From contig JAUVJU010000007.1 of assembly GCA_030592285.1 (NCBI GenBank), forward strand, positions 1 through 35,067: a stretch of 35,067 nt of DNA. Reading direction: 5' to 3'. Shown here one piece after another: positions 18,313 through 27,309 of the stretch. The stretch is from Caldifarciminota bacterium (GTDB taxonomy: Bacteria; Hydrothermota; 32-111). The first letter of the stretch is position 1, and the number at the start of each line of letters is the position of its first letter. The translations under genes were made by a program, and so were the position numbers. The notes under the pieces were generated by a model. The model saw only the letters and a list, made by a program, of their open reading frames with translations, was not told where the DNA came from and ran no database searches.

Positions 18313-20556
18313 TTAATACTGGATTTTAGAATAAGTTTCTTCTTTTTTAATATTCTCAATTGTTATATAATTGATAATTAGATTATTGATATTGCCTTGT
18401 AAATGGAGTTTTGCTTTAACAAAATGATTGTTTTTGAAGCATGGAAGATGGGAAATTGATGTAATAAGAGTTTTTGATGTTTTTTGATTGTTGTAATTAA
18501 TATCCAAATGATTATTCTTTATTAATTGTGGGTAAAGTATATTGATCTGGAAATTATCATAATAACTATAATCAAAATATGAATAATTATCATTAAAATC
18601 CGCAGGAATGAACATTATGATTCTAATATCATAAGGATGAAACAGTATATTGAAAGGTGAGGAATTTAGAACTTCTGTTACATTCTCTTTTGAAACATAA
18701 TTATATTCTGAAAAAAAAGAAAAACCATTTTTTGGGAAAGATTTATTTTCTGAATAAGGAGAAATATCTATTATAAAATATTCTTTATCCCCAAGAATCC
18801 TTTTAATCTCACTGATTTCAATATTATCATTTTCAAATGCTAATATCATTTCCTTTGTTGAACAGGGATTATAGTAATTTTCATGTCCCCTAATATTTGT
18901 ATATAAAAAACATACTCTGCCAAGAGAATCGTTCATTATAAGAGAACCAATATTTAATTCATTATTGATAAATGATCTATGATAATGAAGATACATATCA
19001 TTAAGACCATATTTATAGAAAAATTCAGATAATTGACCAACATTTTGTTTGTTTGCATCACTTTCAAATTCCTCATGATTGCCTGTAACAGGACTACTAT
19101 ATGAATAGAAAAGCATTCCATTTGCTCCAAATATTAATGATGAGAAGAACTTAAATTTAGTTAAGTAAAATGAAAGTGCTTTTCGGTTTTTATTTGAATA
19201 TGCATCATTGACGATTATAAGTCCCGATCCAAGATTAACAGCTCTTTTTTTGGATTCAATTAAAGCATTTATATAATCATCCTTATAAGAATATGTATCA
19301 AAGAAATAAATGGGTTTTCGCAGTTCATCATAATCATTTTCATTCATAAAAAACTTATCATTCTGTGAGTATCCTGCAGTAGATAGATTGAATGGAGTAA
19401 AGCCATATTGTTTGATTATTTCATTTTCTTTAATTATTAAATCTAGAATTTTTCCATTCTTTAAACCTGAATCTCTCTTTCCATTAATGAAATATGCCCA
19501 TTTTTCTGAATTTAGTATTTCCTTATATTCCAATTCATCCACAGTATAAAAACCAAGAATATTATTATAATCCTTTAATTCGCTAACAATATAATCAATA
19601 ATTTTTATACTTTTTTCACTATCCATAAGAAAAGATATTGGTCCTAATAAAATATTCTTTCCAATAATTGTTAAGCCCGTAATGATCATATCAGGTTCCT
19701 TATTAATGATTTTAGAAATATCAATTGAAAAGGCATTCCATTTATTAATATCTGCTTCAATTATAATAACACTATCCGGATTGCCTAATACATTATTAAC
19801 ATTACTGTTTACTGAAAATGTGTTTGAAGAGCAAATCCATAGTGCCTTTTTAGAATGATCATTTTCAAGTAAAATTTTAATCAGTACATCTGAAGAATAT
19901 GAAAGTGTTTTTAGGGAGAAATTTAAGATATCAGCATTTCTGTAAATTGAAGCATTATATTTATATGTAAAGAAATACTTTTCTACATTGAGAATACAGA
20001 AATAATCATCAAATTCACTAAAATCATAAATATATGAAACAGGTTCTTTTTCATTTTTATACAAATAGAGTTTTTCTGTACTATTAATTTTATTCAGAAA
20101 ATTGTCAGCAATATAATAGTTAGCATATTCATTTACCAATTCCTTTTTTTCTTTTGAGGTAGTTAAAAAAAGTGTTCTATACAATGTTGAGTATCTGGGA
20201 AGAGATACTATGAAAAATTTATTTCCCACAGCATTATTAAGATATGAATGAATTTTTTTAATATCCAGATCAAGATGTGAATTTTCTTTATTATAATGAT
20301 TTCCCGAATAAATCAGAAAAGTATTATAATAATCCAAAAATGGATCAGTAAAACCAGAATATGATTTATTCTCAATAATTGTATTTATAATATTTTTTTT
20401 ATTTGTAAGATACCAGCCAATAGGAAAAAAGTGTTTATTATCATTAATAAATATATCTTTTTTACCATCAAATGATAAGGAGTAGCTATTTGAAAAACAA
20501 GAATTAAATAAAACTATTAAGAAAAGCAAAATTATATTTAAAGTATTTCTATTCAT
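18313..20556 (-). CDS. Large lipoprotein with glycoside-hydrolase-like (TIM-barrel) features
   Basis: The gene encodes 747 residues from ATG 20556. An upstream in-frame start would put about 39 residues before an evident signal peptide. The signal (about 1-19) ends in LFNSC, a near-lipobox. KHFFPIGWYL (41-50) is like the opening strand of many glycosidases (F-P-x-G-W/Y). GFYTVDELEY (335-344) resembles an acid/base or nucleophile strand with D/E. Between them (about 170-310) is a beta-rich insert ending WNAFSIDISKII...GPISFL, reminiscent of carbohydrate-binding jelly rolls. Family and substrate are not identified, and catalysis is unproven. A promoter places transcription start almost at the ATG, and no Shine-Dalgarno is seen. 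Confidence 0.75.
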   Translation of the reverse strand: MNRNTLNIILLFLIVLFNSCFSNSYSLSFDGKKDIFINDNKHFFPIGWYLTNKKNIINTIIENKSYSGFTDPFLDYYNTFLIYSGNHYNKENSHLDLDIKKIHSYLNNAVGNKFFIVSLPRYSTLYRTLFLTTSKEKKELVNEYANYYIADNFLNKINSTEKLYLYKNEKEPVSYIYDFSEFDDYFCILNVEKYFFTYKYNASIYRNADILNFSLKTLSYSSDVLIKILLENDHSKKALWICSSNTFSVNSNVNNVLGNPDSVIIIEADINKWNAFSIDISKIINKEPDMIITGLTIIGKNILLGPISFLMDSEKSIKIIDYIVSELKDYNNILGFYTVDELEYKEILNSEKWAYFINGKRDSGLKNGKILDLIIKENEIIKQYGFTPFNLSTAGYSQNDKFFMNENDYDELRKPIYFFDTYSYKDDYINALIESKKRAVNLGSGLIIVNDAYSNKNRKALSFYLTKFKFFSSLIFGANGMLFYSYSSPVTGNHEEFESDANKQNVGQLSEFFYKYGLNDMYLHYHRSFINNELNIGSLIMNDSLGRVCFLYTNIRGHENYYNPCSTKEMILAFENDNIEISEIKRILGDKEYFIIDISPYSENKSFPKNGFSFFSEYNYVSKENVTEVLNSSPFNILFHPYDIRIIMFIPADFNDNYSYFDYSYYDNFQINILYPQLIKNNHLDINYNNQKTSKTLITSISHLPCFKNNHFVKAKLHLQGNINNLIINYITIENIKKEETYSKIQY

Positions 20557-20564
20557 ATAATGAT

Positions 20565-20592
20565 AGTATATATATTTAACTTTATAAATCAA
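20565..20592 (-). promoter_or_regulatory. Promoter giving a nearly leaderless transcript for the 747-residue lipoprotein
   Basis: On the minus strand TTGATT (20592-20587), a 16-base spacer and TATACT (20570-20565) precede ATG 20556 by 8 bases. The expected leader is 0-2 bases. Confidence 0.45.
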
Positions 20593-20607
20593 TATTAATA
20601 ATAATGC

Positions 20608-20637
20608 TTGACAATATATATACTTATCATATATAAT
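20608..20637 (+). promoter_or_regulatory. Promoter of the outer-membrane protein/Ig-like lipoprotein operon
   Basis: TTGACA (20608-20613) and TATAAT (20632-20637) are separated by 18 bases, both at full consensus. The leader of about 78 bases contains a first AAAGGAGGT at about 20650-20658 and a second AAAGGAGG at 20710-20717 directly before ATG 20722. Confidence 0.65.
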
Positions 20638-20721
20638 TAATAAAATTAAAAAAGGAGGTACTTGAAAACACAATTGTATTTAATGATGAAGAAAACAAAT
20701 TTCAAATTTAAAGGAGGAGTT

Positions 20722-22347
20722 ATGAATTTGAAAAAAACATTAATAATGCTAACAGTGATTGTATTCTCTGTAAGTATGTTTGCACACTTTGAATCTTTCA
20801 GGTTTGTCTCAACAGCCGGTATCCTCAATGGTGACATTGAGTATATTTTGATACCAGGTGAAATGGTAACCGTTGAAGGATTTAATATTTACACAAACCT
20901 TTCTAACTTTGATGGTGCGCAGGAATTTTTGCTTGACCCTGCCGCTTCAGATGATTATCTTATTGGAACGAAATTCAATTATAATGAAATTCATTTTGCT
21001 GTACTTCATGCATCAAGAAATGAAATGGATCATTGGAAAGGAACATATGTTGAAAATTATTATGAAGACATTATTGGAAATACAGAATATGATTTTCACT
21101 ATTTAGACAGCATTTATGATGATGATTTGGGTGTAATTTCTTTTGAAGAAACATATGCAGGCATTGCTTATGGCAGCAAAGAAACAATGCGTGTAGGTTT
21201 TTCATATTTTAGAAATTCAACCAAACTTGAATTTGATTGGAATACAACAGAGCAGTATAATGAGTATAATGTAGAAACAGGTGAAGAACTTCTTGATTAT
21301 TATGAAAGTGATAATTTGATATGGGATAATAATGATATTTATCAAACATTCTTACTTTCATTTTATCAACCTGTAAGTGATATGCTCATGGGATTCAATC
21401 TTTACTATGCACCTTCAGTTGATCATGAGCAATGGCTTGGAGTAGATACGATTAATGAGGATTTTGCTCCAGGTGCAACTACAACATCTTATATTAATAC
21501 TATTGACCAATGGCAAGAGGAATTTATTGCAAATACAAATGTAATTGGCGGTGATTTAGTGGTGAAGCAGGATAAGGAAGAGTATTGCGGTATATTTAAT
21601 GTAAATTATTCCTATGCAATGGGACCAAGAACAGAAAGATATTATGAAGATGGTATTTCCTATTTATTTGAGACAGGACCAACAGCAATAGATAACTGGA
21701 CATATCAGGAAGATGAACACATCTCAACACATGATACACTTGGAACATATATGGAAACAGGAATGCATAGAACGAGTATTGGCGTTAAGTATATTAAGAA
21801 AACTGAAAAAGTATGGTTTGGCGGTGCCGCACGATTCTCAATGAGTGCAGGCGATACATTGCTTATGCTTAACTATGAAACAACATATACGCAAACATAC
21901 GATGATGGTAATGGTATTGCTGATGCCGGTGATTATACTTCTGTTGAAACAGGTTCATATGCAGTAGAAGAAATTGACAATGTTGTAACACATAGCATTA
22001 GTCTACCTGTTGGTGTTGAGTTTTTTGCAAATAATGCACTTTGTTTCAGATTGGGAGCCAATACATCATTAACATGGAATAATTCATTCCATAGTGAGAA
22101 GTTTTCTGCTTATGCACCAGAAGAAGGAATAATCACATTTGGTGATGGTACTTTTGCAGAATATATTATTGAGGATCCATCATGGAGAGATGATTATGAA
22201 GAAACATATCATGGCTTTACAAAGAGAACAAATTATTACTATGGACTGGGATGGACAATTAGTGAAAATTTCTGGGTTGATATAATGGCATTTTCTGATC
22301 TGACTGATTTGTCCGGCTGGGAAATATCCGCAAATGCAAAATTCTAA
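20722..22347 (+). CDS. Outer-membrane beta-barrel protein
   Basis: The gene encodes 541 residues. ATG 20722 is preferred: it has AAAGGAGG 4 bases upstream and begins a textbook signal peptide (NLKKT, hydrophobic core, FA cleavage at about 21). An in-frame TTG at 20662 with its own strong ribosome site would add 20 residues before the signal. The mature protein is rich in Tyr, Asp, Glu, Trp and Thr, has alternating strand patterns, and ends ISANAKF. The terminal Phe is the classic barrel-insertion signal. No named family is recognised; it could be a porin, transporter or surface protein. It is followed after 10 bases by an Ig-like lipoprotein, so the two probably work together at the outer membrane. 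Confidence 0.82.
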   Translation: MNLKKTLIMLTVIVFSVSMFAHFESFRFVSTAGILNGDIEYILIPGEMVTVEGFNIYTNLSNFDGAQEFLLDPAASDDYLIGTKFNYNEIHFAVLHASRNEMDHWKGTYVENYYEDIIGNTEYDFHYLDSIYDDDLGVISFEETYAGIAYGSKETMRVGFSYFRNSTKLEFDWNTTEQYNEYNVETGEELLDYYESDNLIWDNNDIYQTFLLSFYQPVSDMLMGFNLYYAPSVDHEQWLGVDTINEDFAPGATTTSYINTIDQWQEEFIANTNVIGGDLVVKQDKEEYCGIFNVNYSYAMGPRTERYYEDGISYLFETGPTAIDNWTYQEDEHISTHDTLGTYMETGMHRTSIGVKYIKKTEKVWFGGAARFSMSAGDTLLMLNYETTYTQTYDDGNGIADAGDYTSVETGSYAVEEIDNVVTHSISLPVGVEFFANNALCFRLGANTSLTWNNSFHSEKFSAYAPEEGIITFGDGTFAEYIIEDPSWRDDYEETYHGFTKRTNYYYGLGWTISENFWVDIMAFSDLTDLSGWEISANAKF

Positions 22348-22357
22348 GGAGATAATT

Positions 22358-23602
22358 ATGAAGAAATTATTTTTAATAATTCCAATTATTCTATTGTTTT
22401 TTGCAGGATGCACATTTACTCCTGCTGAGACAATTCCAATTATAAATGATCTTGAGGCAAATACAACAGCTTTAAATGTAATGCATATGACAGATGTTGA
22501 TCCTAATGATGGAACAAACCTATGGGATCAGGATGCTGATGAAAGTGGCATACAGCATACAATTTATATTACATTTGATAAATATTTTGCATCAGGTGTT
22601 GTATCATTTACAAATTTTGAACTCACAGAAGAGAACAATGCAGCAGGCATTGAGGATGAAACAATAGAATATCAGAAAGAGTTTAACAGAGTAAAAATAT
22701 TTGCTACATTTGATGATGATGGTGCATATATGATAAGAATTATGGCAGATAATGTTGTTGGTGAAAATGGTGATTTTCTTGATGGAAATGGCAATGGCAT
22801 TGAAGATGGCTCACCATTTGATGATATTCTTATTGAATATACAACAGGCATTGGTGTAACAGACAATGATTATGAACATCCAAAGCTTTGGATGTTTGGT
22901 CCTATATGGCAGGAACCGACAACATCGGATTTCAGGCTTTTTTTTGATAAAACAATGGATTCCGCAAGTGTAGTTAATCATGTAAATTTATATAATGAAG
23001 ATGGATCGAGCGTCCCAAATGACACATTAATATCCATAGACGCTAGTCATTCAACATATATCTTCTTGATAGATGATGTTGATGATTTATCCATGTTTTA
23101 TGTAGAGATTGAATGTGAAAATATTGTAGATTCATTTGGTAATGTTATGGTTCCTTATAATGAGGAATACACAACAGATGAGCCAGAGAATTTTGTATTC
23201 TGGTTTATGACAGAAGACAATGATCCTGCAGAAGATGATACTCCATTACATGTTAATAATGTAATAGTTAATCCTGATTATGTTGAAATATTCTTTGATG
23301 ATACACTGGATATTACAACAATGACAAATAGTAATATCTTTGTATATTATATGTCAGGCGGCGAAGCATATTATATTCCAGGAGATATTATATTATCAGA
23401 TGATACAGAAGGATGTCTCTATTCACTTGTCAACTATGATAAGGTAAGCAGAGAATTGATGATAATTGTTAAAAAGGAAACAAAAGATGATGCAGGCTGG
23501 ATGCTTGATAATAATGGAAATGATATTGGCGGAGAAGAGTATGATCCTAATAAATGGATGTTTACAGATTCTGATGATTATATAGAATATCAGTGGTATT
23601 AA
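22358..23602 (+). CDS. Lipoprotein with SbsA-like Ig domains
   Basis: The gene encodes 414 residues from ATG 22358, with AAGGAG about 7 bases upstream. The signal ends in a lipobox FAGC (about 14-17). The mature part is very acidic. Several segments follow the bacterial Ig-like (SbsA/Big_5) pattern of a TFD or FFD start, a loop and an xNVxxY/F finish: TIYITFDKYFASG..., DFRLFFDKTMDSASV..., and YVEIFFDDTLDITTM.... DGNGNGIEDGSPFDD near 148-162 looks like a calcium-binding loop. It probably is a surface-exposed or periplasmic partner of the barrel encoded just upstream. A terminator follows. Confidence 0.82.
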   Translation: MKKLFLIIPIILLFFAGCTFTPAETIPIINDLEANTTALNVMHMTDVDPNDGTNLWDQDADESGIQHTIYITFDKYFASGVVSFTNFELTEENNAAGIEDETIEYQKEFNRVKIFATFDDDGAYMIRIMADNVVGENGDFLDGNGNGIEDGSPFDDILIEYTTGIGVTDNDYEHPKLWMFGPIWQEPTTSDFRLFFDKTMDSASVVNHVNLYNEDGSSVPNDTLISIDASHSTYIFLIDDVDDLSMFYVEIECENIVDSFGNVMVPYNEEYTTDEPENFVFWFMTEDNDPAEDDTPLHVNNVIVNPDYVEIFFDDTLDITTMTNSNIFVYYMSGGEAYYIPGDIILSDDTEGCLYSLVNYDKVSRELMIIVKKETKDDAGWMLDNNGNDIGGEEYDPNKWMFTDSDDYIEYQWY

Positions 23603-23616
23603 ACCAATATAAAAAA

Positions 23617-23632
23617 GGGGCTTTTAAGCCCC
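23617..23632. terminator. Bidirectional rho-independent terminator
   Basis: GGGGCT, loop TTTA and AGCCCC form a 6-bp GC-rich stem, extended by A/T pairs, with A run before and T run after. It ends the plus-strand lipoprotein transcript and, read in reverse, the minus-strand transcript ending at 23638. Confidence 0.85.
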
Positions 23633-23637
23633 TTTTT

Positions 23638-23799
23638 TTATTTCATTATTATTAATTTCCCTGTTTCATTAAATACATCATAATGATAAAGATTCAAATT
23701 TTCATAATCTATTTCTGTATTCCTGGCAATTATTAGATATTCTGCTGAAACAATAAAAGATAGTATTATAAAGACAATCACAAAAATGAGTTTTCTCAT
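23638..23799 (-). CDS. Short secreted peptide, possibly a gene remnant
   Basis: A 53-codon reading frame runs from ATG 23799 to TAA 23638. It encodes a basic N-terminus (MRKL), a 14-residue hydrophobic core and FIVSAE, a clear signal peptide. About 33 residues follow (YLIIARNTEIDYENLNLYHY and onward). It lies 18 bases after the lipoprotein stop on the same strand and ends 5 bases before a terminator, so it is probably transcribed. The ribosome site is weak. The mature part looks like the start of a larger secreted protein, so it may be a truncated remnant rather than a true small gene. Confidence 0.5.
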   Translation of the reverse strand: MRKLIFVIVFIILSFIVSAEYLIIARNTEIDYENLNLYHYDVFNETGKLIIMK

Positions 23800-23817
23800 T
23801 TTTAACTTTTTTGTTAA

Positions 23818-24270
23818 TTAGAATGTAGAATCAGAGGTAAATTCGTAAAATATCCGAATTTCTGTATTATAATAATTTTGACCATCTATAATGGATACAA
23901 TTTTAAATTTAACAAAGCCATCTAAACATCTAACAATATAAAGATGCTCACATTCAACAGATGGAGGTATTGTATCCCATGGAAAATTTGCAGTAATTCT
24001 GTCAATATAATTAAATGTCTCAAAACCAAGATCTTTTATATTGGCGTTTTGAGGATCACTTTTTACCAAAAAGTAATAGCATGAATCGCTTATATTTCCT
24101 GTTAAGGGATAATAATTAACAAGAGAGATATCAATTTTATTGTTATAAGACATTGTTGAAAAATCAATTCCATTATGATCAATAAATGAATATGAGGCAG
24201 GGCTTGACAAAAAACATCCTGAAACTATAAATATAGATATTAAGATGAGTAATAATAATTTAGTTTTCAT
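23818..24270 (-). CDS. Small lipoprotein
   Basis: The gene encodes 150 residues. The signal peptide ends in the lipobox IVSGC (about 15-19). The mature domain is rich in Tyr, Ser, Asn and Ile with likely beta strands and two further cysteines (CYYF, CEHLY) plus VRCLDG. No family is recognised. ATG 24270 has no Shine-Dalgarno; a promoter ends 7 bases upstream, so the message may be leaderless. It is divergent from mfd, whose ATG is 36 bases away. Confidence 0.72.
   Translation of the reverse strand: MKTKLLLLILISIFIVSGCFLSSPASYSFIDHNGIDFSTMSYNNKIDISLVNYYPLTGNISDSCYYFLVKSDPQNANIKDLGFETFNYIDRITANFPWDTIPPSVECEHLYIVRCLDGFVKFKIVSIIDGQNYYNTEIRIFYEFTSDSTF
24204..24231 (+). promoter_or_regulatory. Possible mfd promoter
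   Basis: TTGACA (24204-24209) and TATAAA (24226-24231) are separated by 16 bases, giving a leader of about 69 bases to mfd ATG 24307. It lies inside the divergent lipoprotein's signal-peptide codons, so the two promoters overlap. Confidence 0.4.
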
Positions 24271-24277
24271 ATTTAGT

Positions 24278-24305
24278 ACTGTAATTTAAAACAGAGAAAA
24301 GTCAA
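24278..24305 (-). promoter_or_regulatory. Promoter giving a leaderless transcript for the small lipoprotein
   Basis: On the minus strand TTGACT (24305-24300), a 16-base spacer and TACAGT (24283-24278) lie 7 bases before ATG 24270. Transcription would start at or next to the start codon. Confidence 0.4.
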
Positions 24306-24306
24306 G

Positions 24307-27270
24307 ATGAAAAAACCAAATGAATTAAAAAAAAATCTTATTAAGCAAATTCCTTTGGAAAATGCTCCTATTGGAATGCTGCCTTTTTTATGTATTTCCA
24401 AAAGAAAGAAAGATAAAAGACAGGTAATTATTTTAAATGATATTAATGAATTATATGCATTTTATACATCAATTAGTATGTTTGATAATGAATATATAAT
24501 GTTTGATCCAGATGATGATATAAAGAGGAATGATATATTGAAATTATTGGTTGATAGTAAAAAATCACTTATTACAACTGAAGATATTACAAAAATAAAA
24601 TTCCCCATTTTTAACAGCATGAAAAAAACAGGATTAATATTAGAAAGGGATCTGGAAATAGATATAAAAATGCTCATTGACCTACTTGATAATAAAGGTT
24701 TTATAAGAAATGAAAATGTTTATGAAAGAGGGGAATATGCAATAAGGGGTTTTATCATAGACATATATGGTTTTCTTGGAGAACCGGTAAGGATTGAGTT
24801 AATGGGAGATAATATTGAGAGTATCAGAATATTTAATATTGAAAATCAAACATCAATTACTGAAATAAAAAAATATATTATTGCAATGCCTTGTACAAAT
24901 GAAAAAGAATCATTTGAAGCATTCTTTAAGGATTTTACTATATATAATATTAATGATATATTATTGAAAAGTAATATTAATAATAGAAAATACGAAAACC
25001 TTGTATTTCCTAGTAATGTTCTTAATGAATTCCGTAATCTTTTAAATAAATATTTGGATTATAAAATCAATGTTTTTTCAACAAATGAATATGAAGCACA
25101 GAGAATAAAAATACTATTTCAAGATAAGGTTGAATTGTATCATGGACTGCTTTATGCCAATTTTATTGACAAAGATAATAGATCAATATATTTAAATGAT
25201 TATGATATTTTTGGAAAAGAAAGGATTATCATTAATAATGATTATGATGAACTTCCTATTACTGCACTTGATGATATTGAAGAACTTGAACCAGGAGATC
25301 TTGTTGTTCATCAGGAATATGGAATAGGCAGGTTTGCCGGAATTGAGAGAATTAATCTTGGAAATAGATATACAGATTGTCTTAAAATATTTTATCACAA
25401 TAATGATAAATTATTTGTACCAATTGAAAGCATGCATTTAGTTGATAAATATTATGCTGTAAAGACAAGCAATGTAAAATTATCACCTTTATCAAAAGAG
25501 GTTTTTAAAAAGAGAAAAGAGGGTATAAAAATATCTCTTAAAGAAATCGCAGGGGAGTTGATTAGAATATATGCTGAAAGACAAATGATTAAGGGCTATT
25601 CTTTTCCTGATGATAATAAAATGCAGATAGAAATGGAAGAAAAATTCCATTATCAGGAAACTATTGGTCAAATTTCTGCAATAGAAGATGTGAAAAAAGA
25701 TATGATGAATAATCATGCAATGGAGAGACTTGTATGCGGTGAGGTTGGATATGGAAAAACAGAGGTTGCTGCAAGGGCAATATTCAAGGCAGCAAATGAT
25801 TTAAAACAATCGGTCTTCATAGTTCCAACAACAATTTTAGCAGAACAGCATTACAGAACTTTGAAAGAAAGATTTAAGGAATATAGTATATCTGTTGAAA
25901 TGCTTTCAAGGTTTAGAACTACAAAGGAAAGAAAAGGAATTATTGAAAAACTCAAAAATGGTGATATTGATGTTATTATTGGAACACATACCTTATTATC
26001 TGAAAAGATGGAATACAATGATTTGGGATTAGTGATAATAGATGAGGAACATAGATTTGGTGTTAGACAAAAAGATAAATTTAAGGAAATAAAGAGAAAT
26101 ATTGATATACTGTATATGTCAGCAACACCAATACCAAGAACTCTGGAAATGGTGTTTTCCGGTATAAAGGATATTTCAAATATCAATACTCCCCCTATAG
26201 GTAGAAAACCGGTAAAAACAGATATTATTAACTGGGATGATAATATAATTAGAAATGCAATAATTAATGAAATAAATAGAGGTGGGCAAATATATTTTGT
26301 ACATAATCGGATTGATTCCCTAAAAGATATTGAAGAAAAATTAAAAAAAAATGTTCCTGAGATGAAAATAGTTACTGTTCATGCAAAATTACCTTCATCG
26401 CATCTTGAAAAAACAATGATTGATTTTTGGGAAAACAAATTTGATCTATTGCTTTCAACTGCAATTATTGAATCAGGGATAGATAATCCAAATACAAACA
26501 CAATGTTTATAAATCAGGGAGACAGATTCGGAATTGCCCAGCTTCACCAATTAAGGGGAAGGATTGGCCGTTCTCATAATGATGCGTTTTGTTATGTAAT
26601 AATACCCAAAAATAATATTCTTACAAAAAATGCCCGATTAAGATTATCTGCATTCAAATCATTTCCTTCACTTGGAGCAGGTATGAAATTGGCATTAAAG
26701 GACTTGGAAATAAGAGGAGCAGGCAATTTGCTTGGAATAAATCAGCATGGGAATATTGGAATTGTTGGATTTACAATGTATTATAAAATGCTTAGAACAG
26801 CCATTGATGAATTGAAGGGAATTAGAAAACCATATATTATTGAACCAACAATAAACATAGATTTAAAAACATATATACCAAATGATTTTCCATTAACAGT
26901 AAGAGGAAAAACAAAACTTTATAGGGAAATAACAAAAATAACAAAATTATCACAATTTTCTAAAGAGAAATTGAAATTCAGAGATAGATATGGAAAAATA
27001 CCAGAAGAAATAAATAATATCTTTTTGCTTCAGAAAATTAAGATTATGTGTAAAAAAGCAAAAATATCTAAAATTTCCATTGTTAATAATAATTTAAAAA
27101 TAGAGTTTTTTGCTAATTATACGCCATCAAAAGCAGTTATAAATCAACTATTAATGAAGATAGAAGGCTCTTTTAAGATAAAATATGAAAATCCATTTGG
27201 AATAATATTAAAAACTAGTAACCAAAATAATAGCAAATTTATAACAAAACTCTTGAAATCTATTATATAA
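24307..27270 (+). CDS. mfd: Transcription-repair coupling factor
   Basis: Mfd removes stalled RNA polymerase from DNA lesions and recruits UvrA. The 987-residue protein is somewhat shorter than the usual about 1100-1150, mostly through a reduced UvrB-like N-terminal half. The RNA-polymerase-interacting domain begins LEPGDLVVHQEYGIGRF (about 327-343). The translocase has Walker A GEVGYGKT (478-485), DEEHRFGV at 579-586 (family DEEQ/DEEH box) and SATPIPRTLEM (about 605-615). The LRGRIGRS motif VI and a C-terminal TRCF domain (about 865-960) follow. ATG 24307 lacks a clear ribosome site. It is followed 39 bases later by foldase genes with their own GGAGG. Confidence 0.94.
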   Translation: MKKPNELKKNLIKQIPLENAPIGMLPFLCISKRKKDKRQVIILNDINELYAFYTSISMFDNEYIMFDPDDDIKRNDILKLLVDSKKSLITTEDITKIKFPIFNSMKKTGLILERDLEIDIKMLIDLLDNKGFIRNENVYERGEYAIRGFIIDIYGFLGEPVRIELMGDNIESIRIFNIENQTSITEIKKYIIAMPCTNEKESFEAFFKDFTIYNINDILLKSNINNRKYENLVFPSNVLNEFRNLLNKYLDYKINVFSTNEYEAQRIKILFQDKVELYHGLLYANFIDKDNRSIYLNDYDIFGKERIIINNDYDELPITALDDIEELEPGDLVVHQEYGIGRFAGIERINLGNRYTDCLKIFYHNNDKLFVPIESMHLVDKYYAVKTSNVKLSPLSKEVFKKRKEGIKISLKEIAGELIRIYAERQMIKGYSFPDDNKMQIEMEEKFHYQETIGQISAIEDVKKDMMNNHAMERLVCGEVGYGKTEVAARAIFKAANDLKQSVFIVPTTILAEQHYRTLKERFKEYSISVEMLSRFRTTKERKGIIEKLKNGDIDVIIGTHTLLSEKMEYNDLGLVIIDEEHRFGVRQKDKFKEIKRNIDILYMSATPIPRTLEMVFSGIKDISNINTPPIGRKPVKTDIINWDDNIIRNAIINEINRGGQIYFVHNRIDSLKDIEEKLKKNVPEMKIVTVHAKLPSSHLEKTMIDFWENKFDLLLSTAIIESGIDNPNTNTMFINQGDRFGIAQLHQLRGRIGRSHNDAFCYVIIPKNNILTKNARLRLSAFKSFPSLGAGMKLALKDLEIRGAGNLLGINQHGNIGIVGFTMYYKMLRTAIDELKGIRKPYIIEPTINIDLKTYIPNDFPLTVRGKTKLYREITKITKLSQFSKEKLKFRDRYGKIPEEINNIFLLQKIKIMCKKAKISKISIVNNNLKIEFFANYTPSKAVINQLLMKIEGSFKIKYENPFGIILKTSNQNNSKFITKLLKSII

Positions 27271-27309
27271 TTTGATAATATAACATTCTTAAATAAAACA
27301 GGAGGTTTA

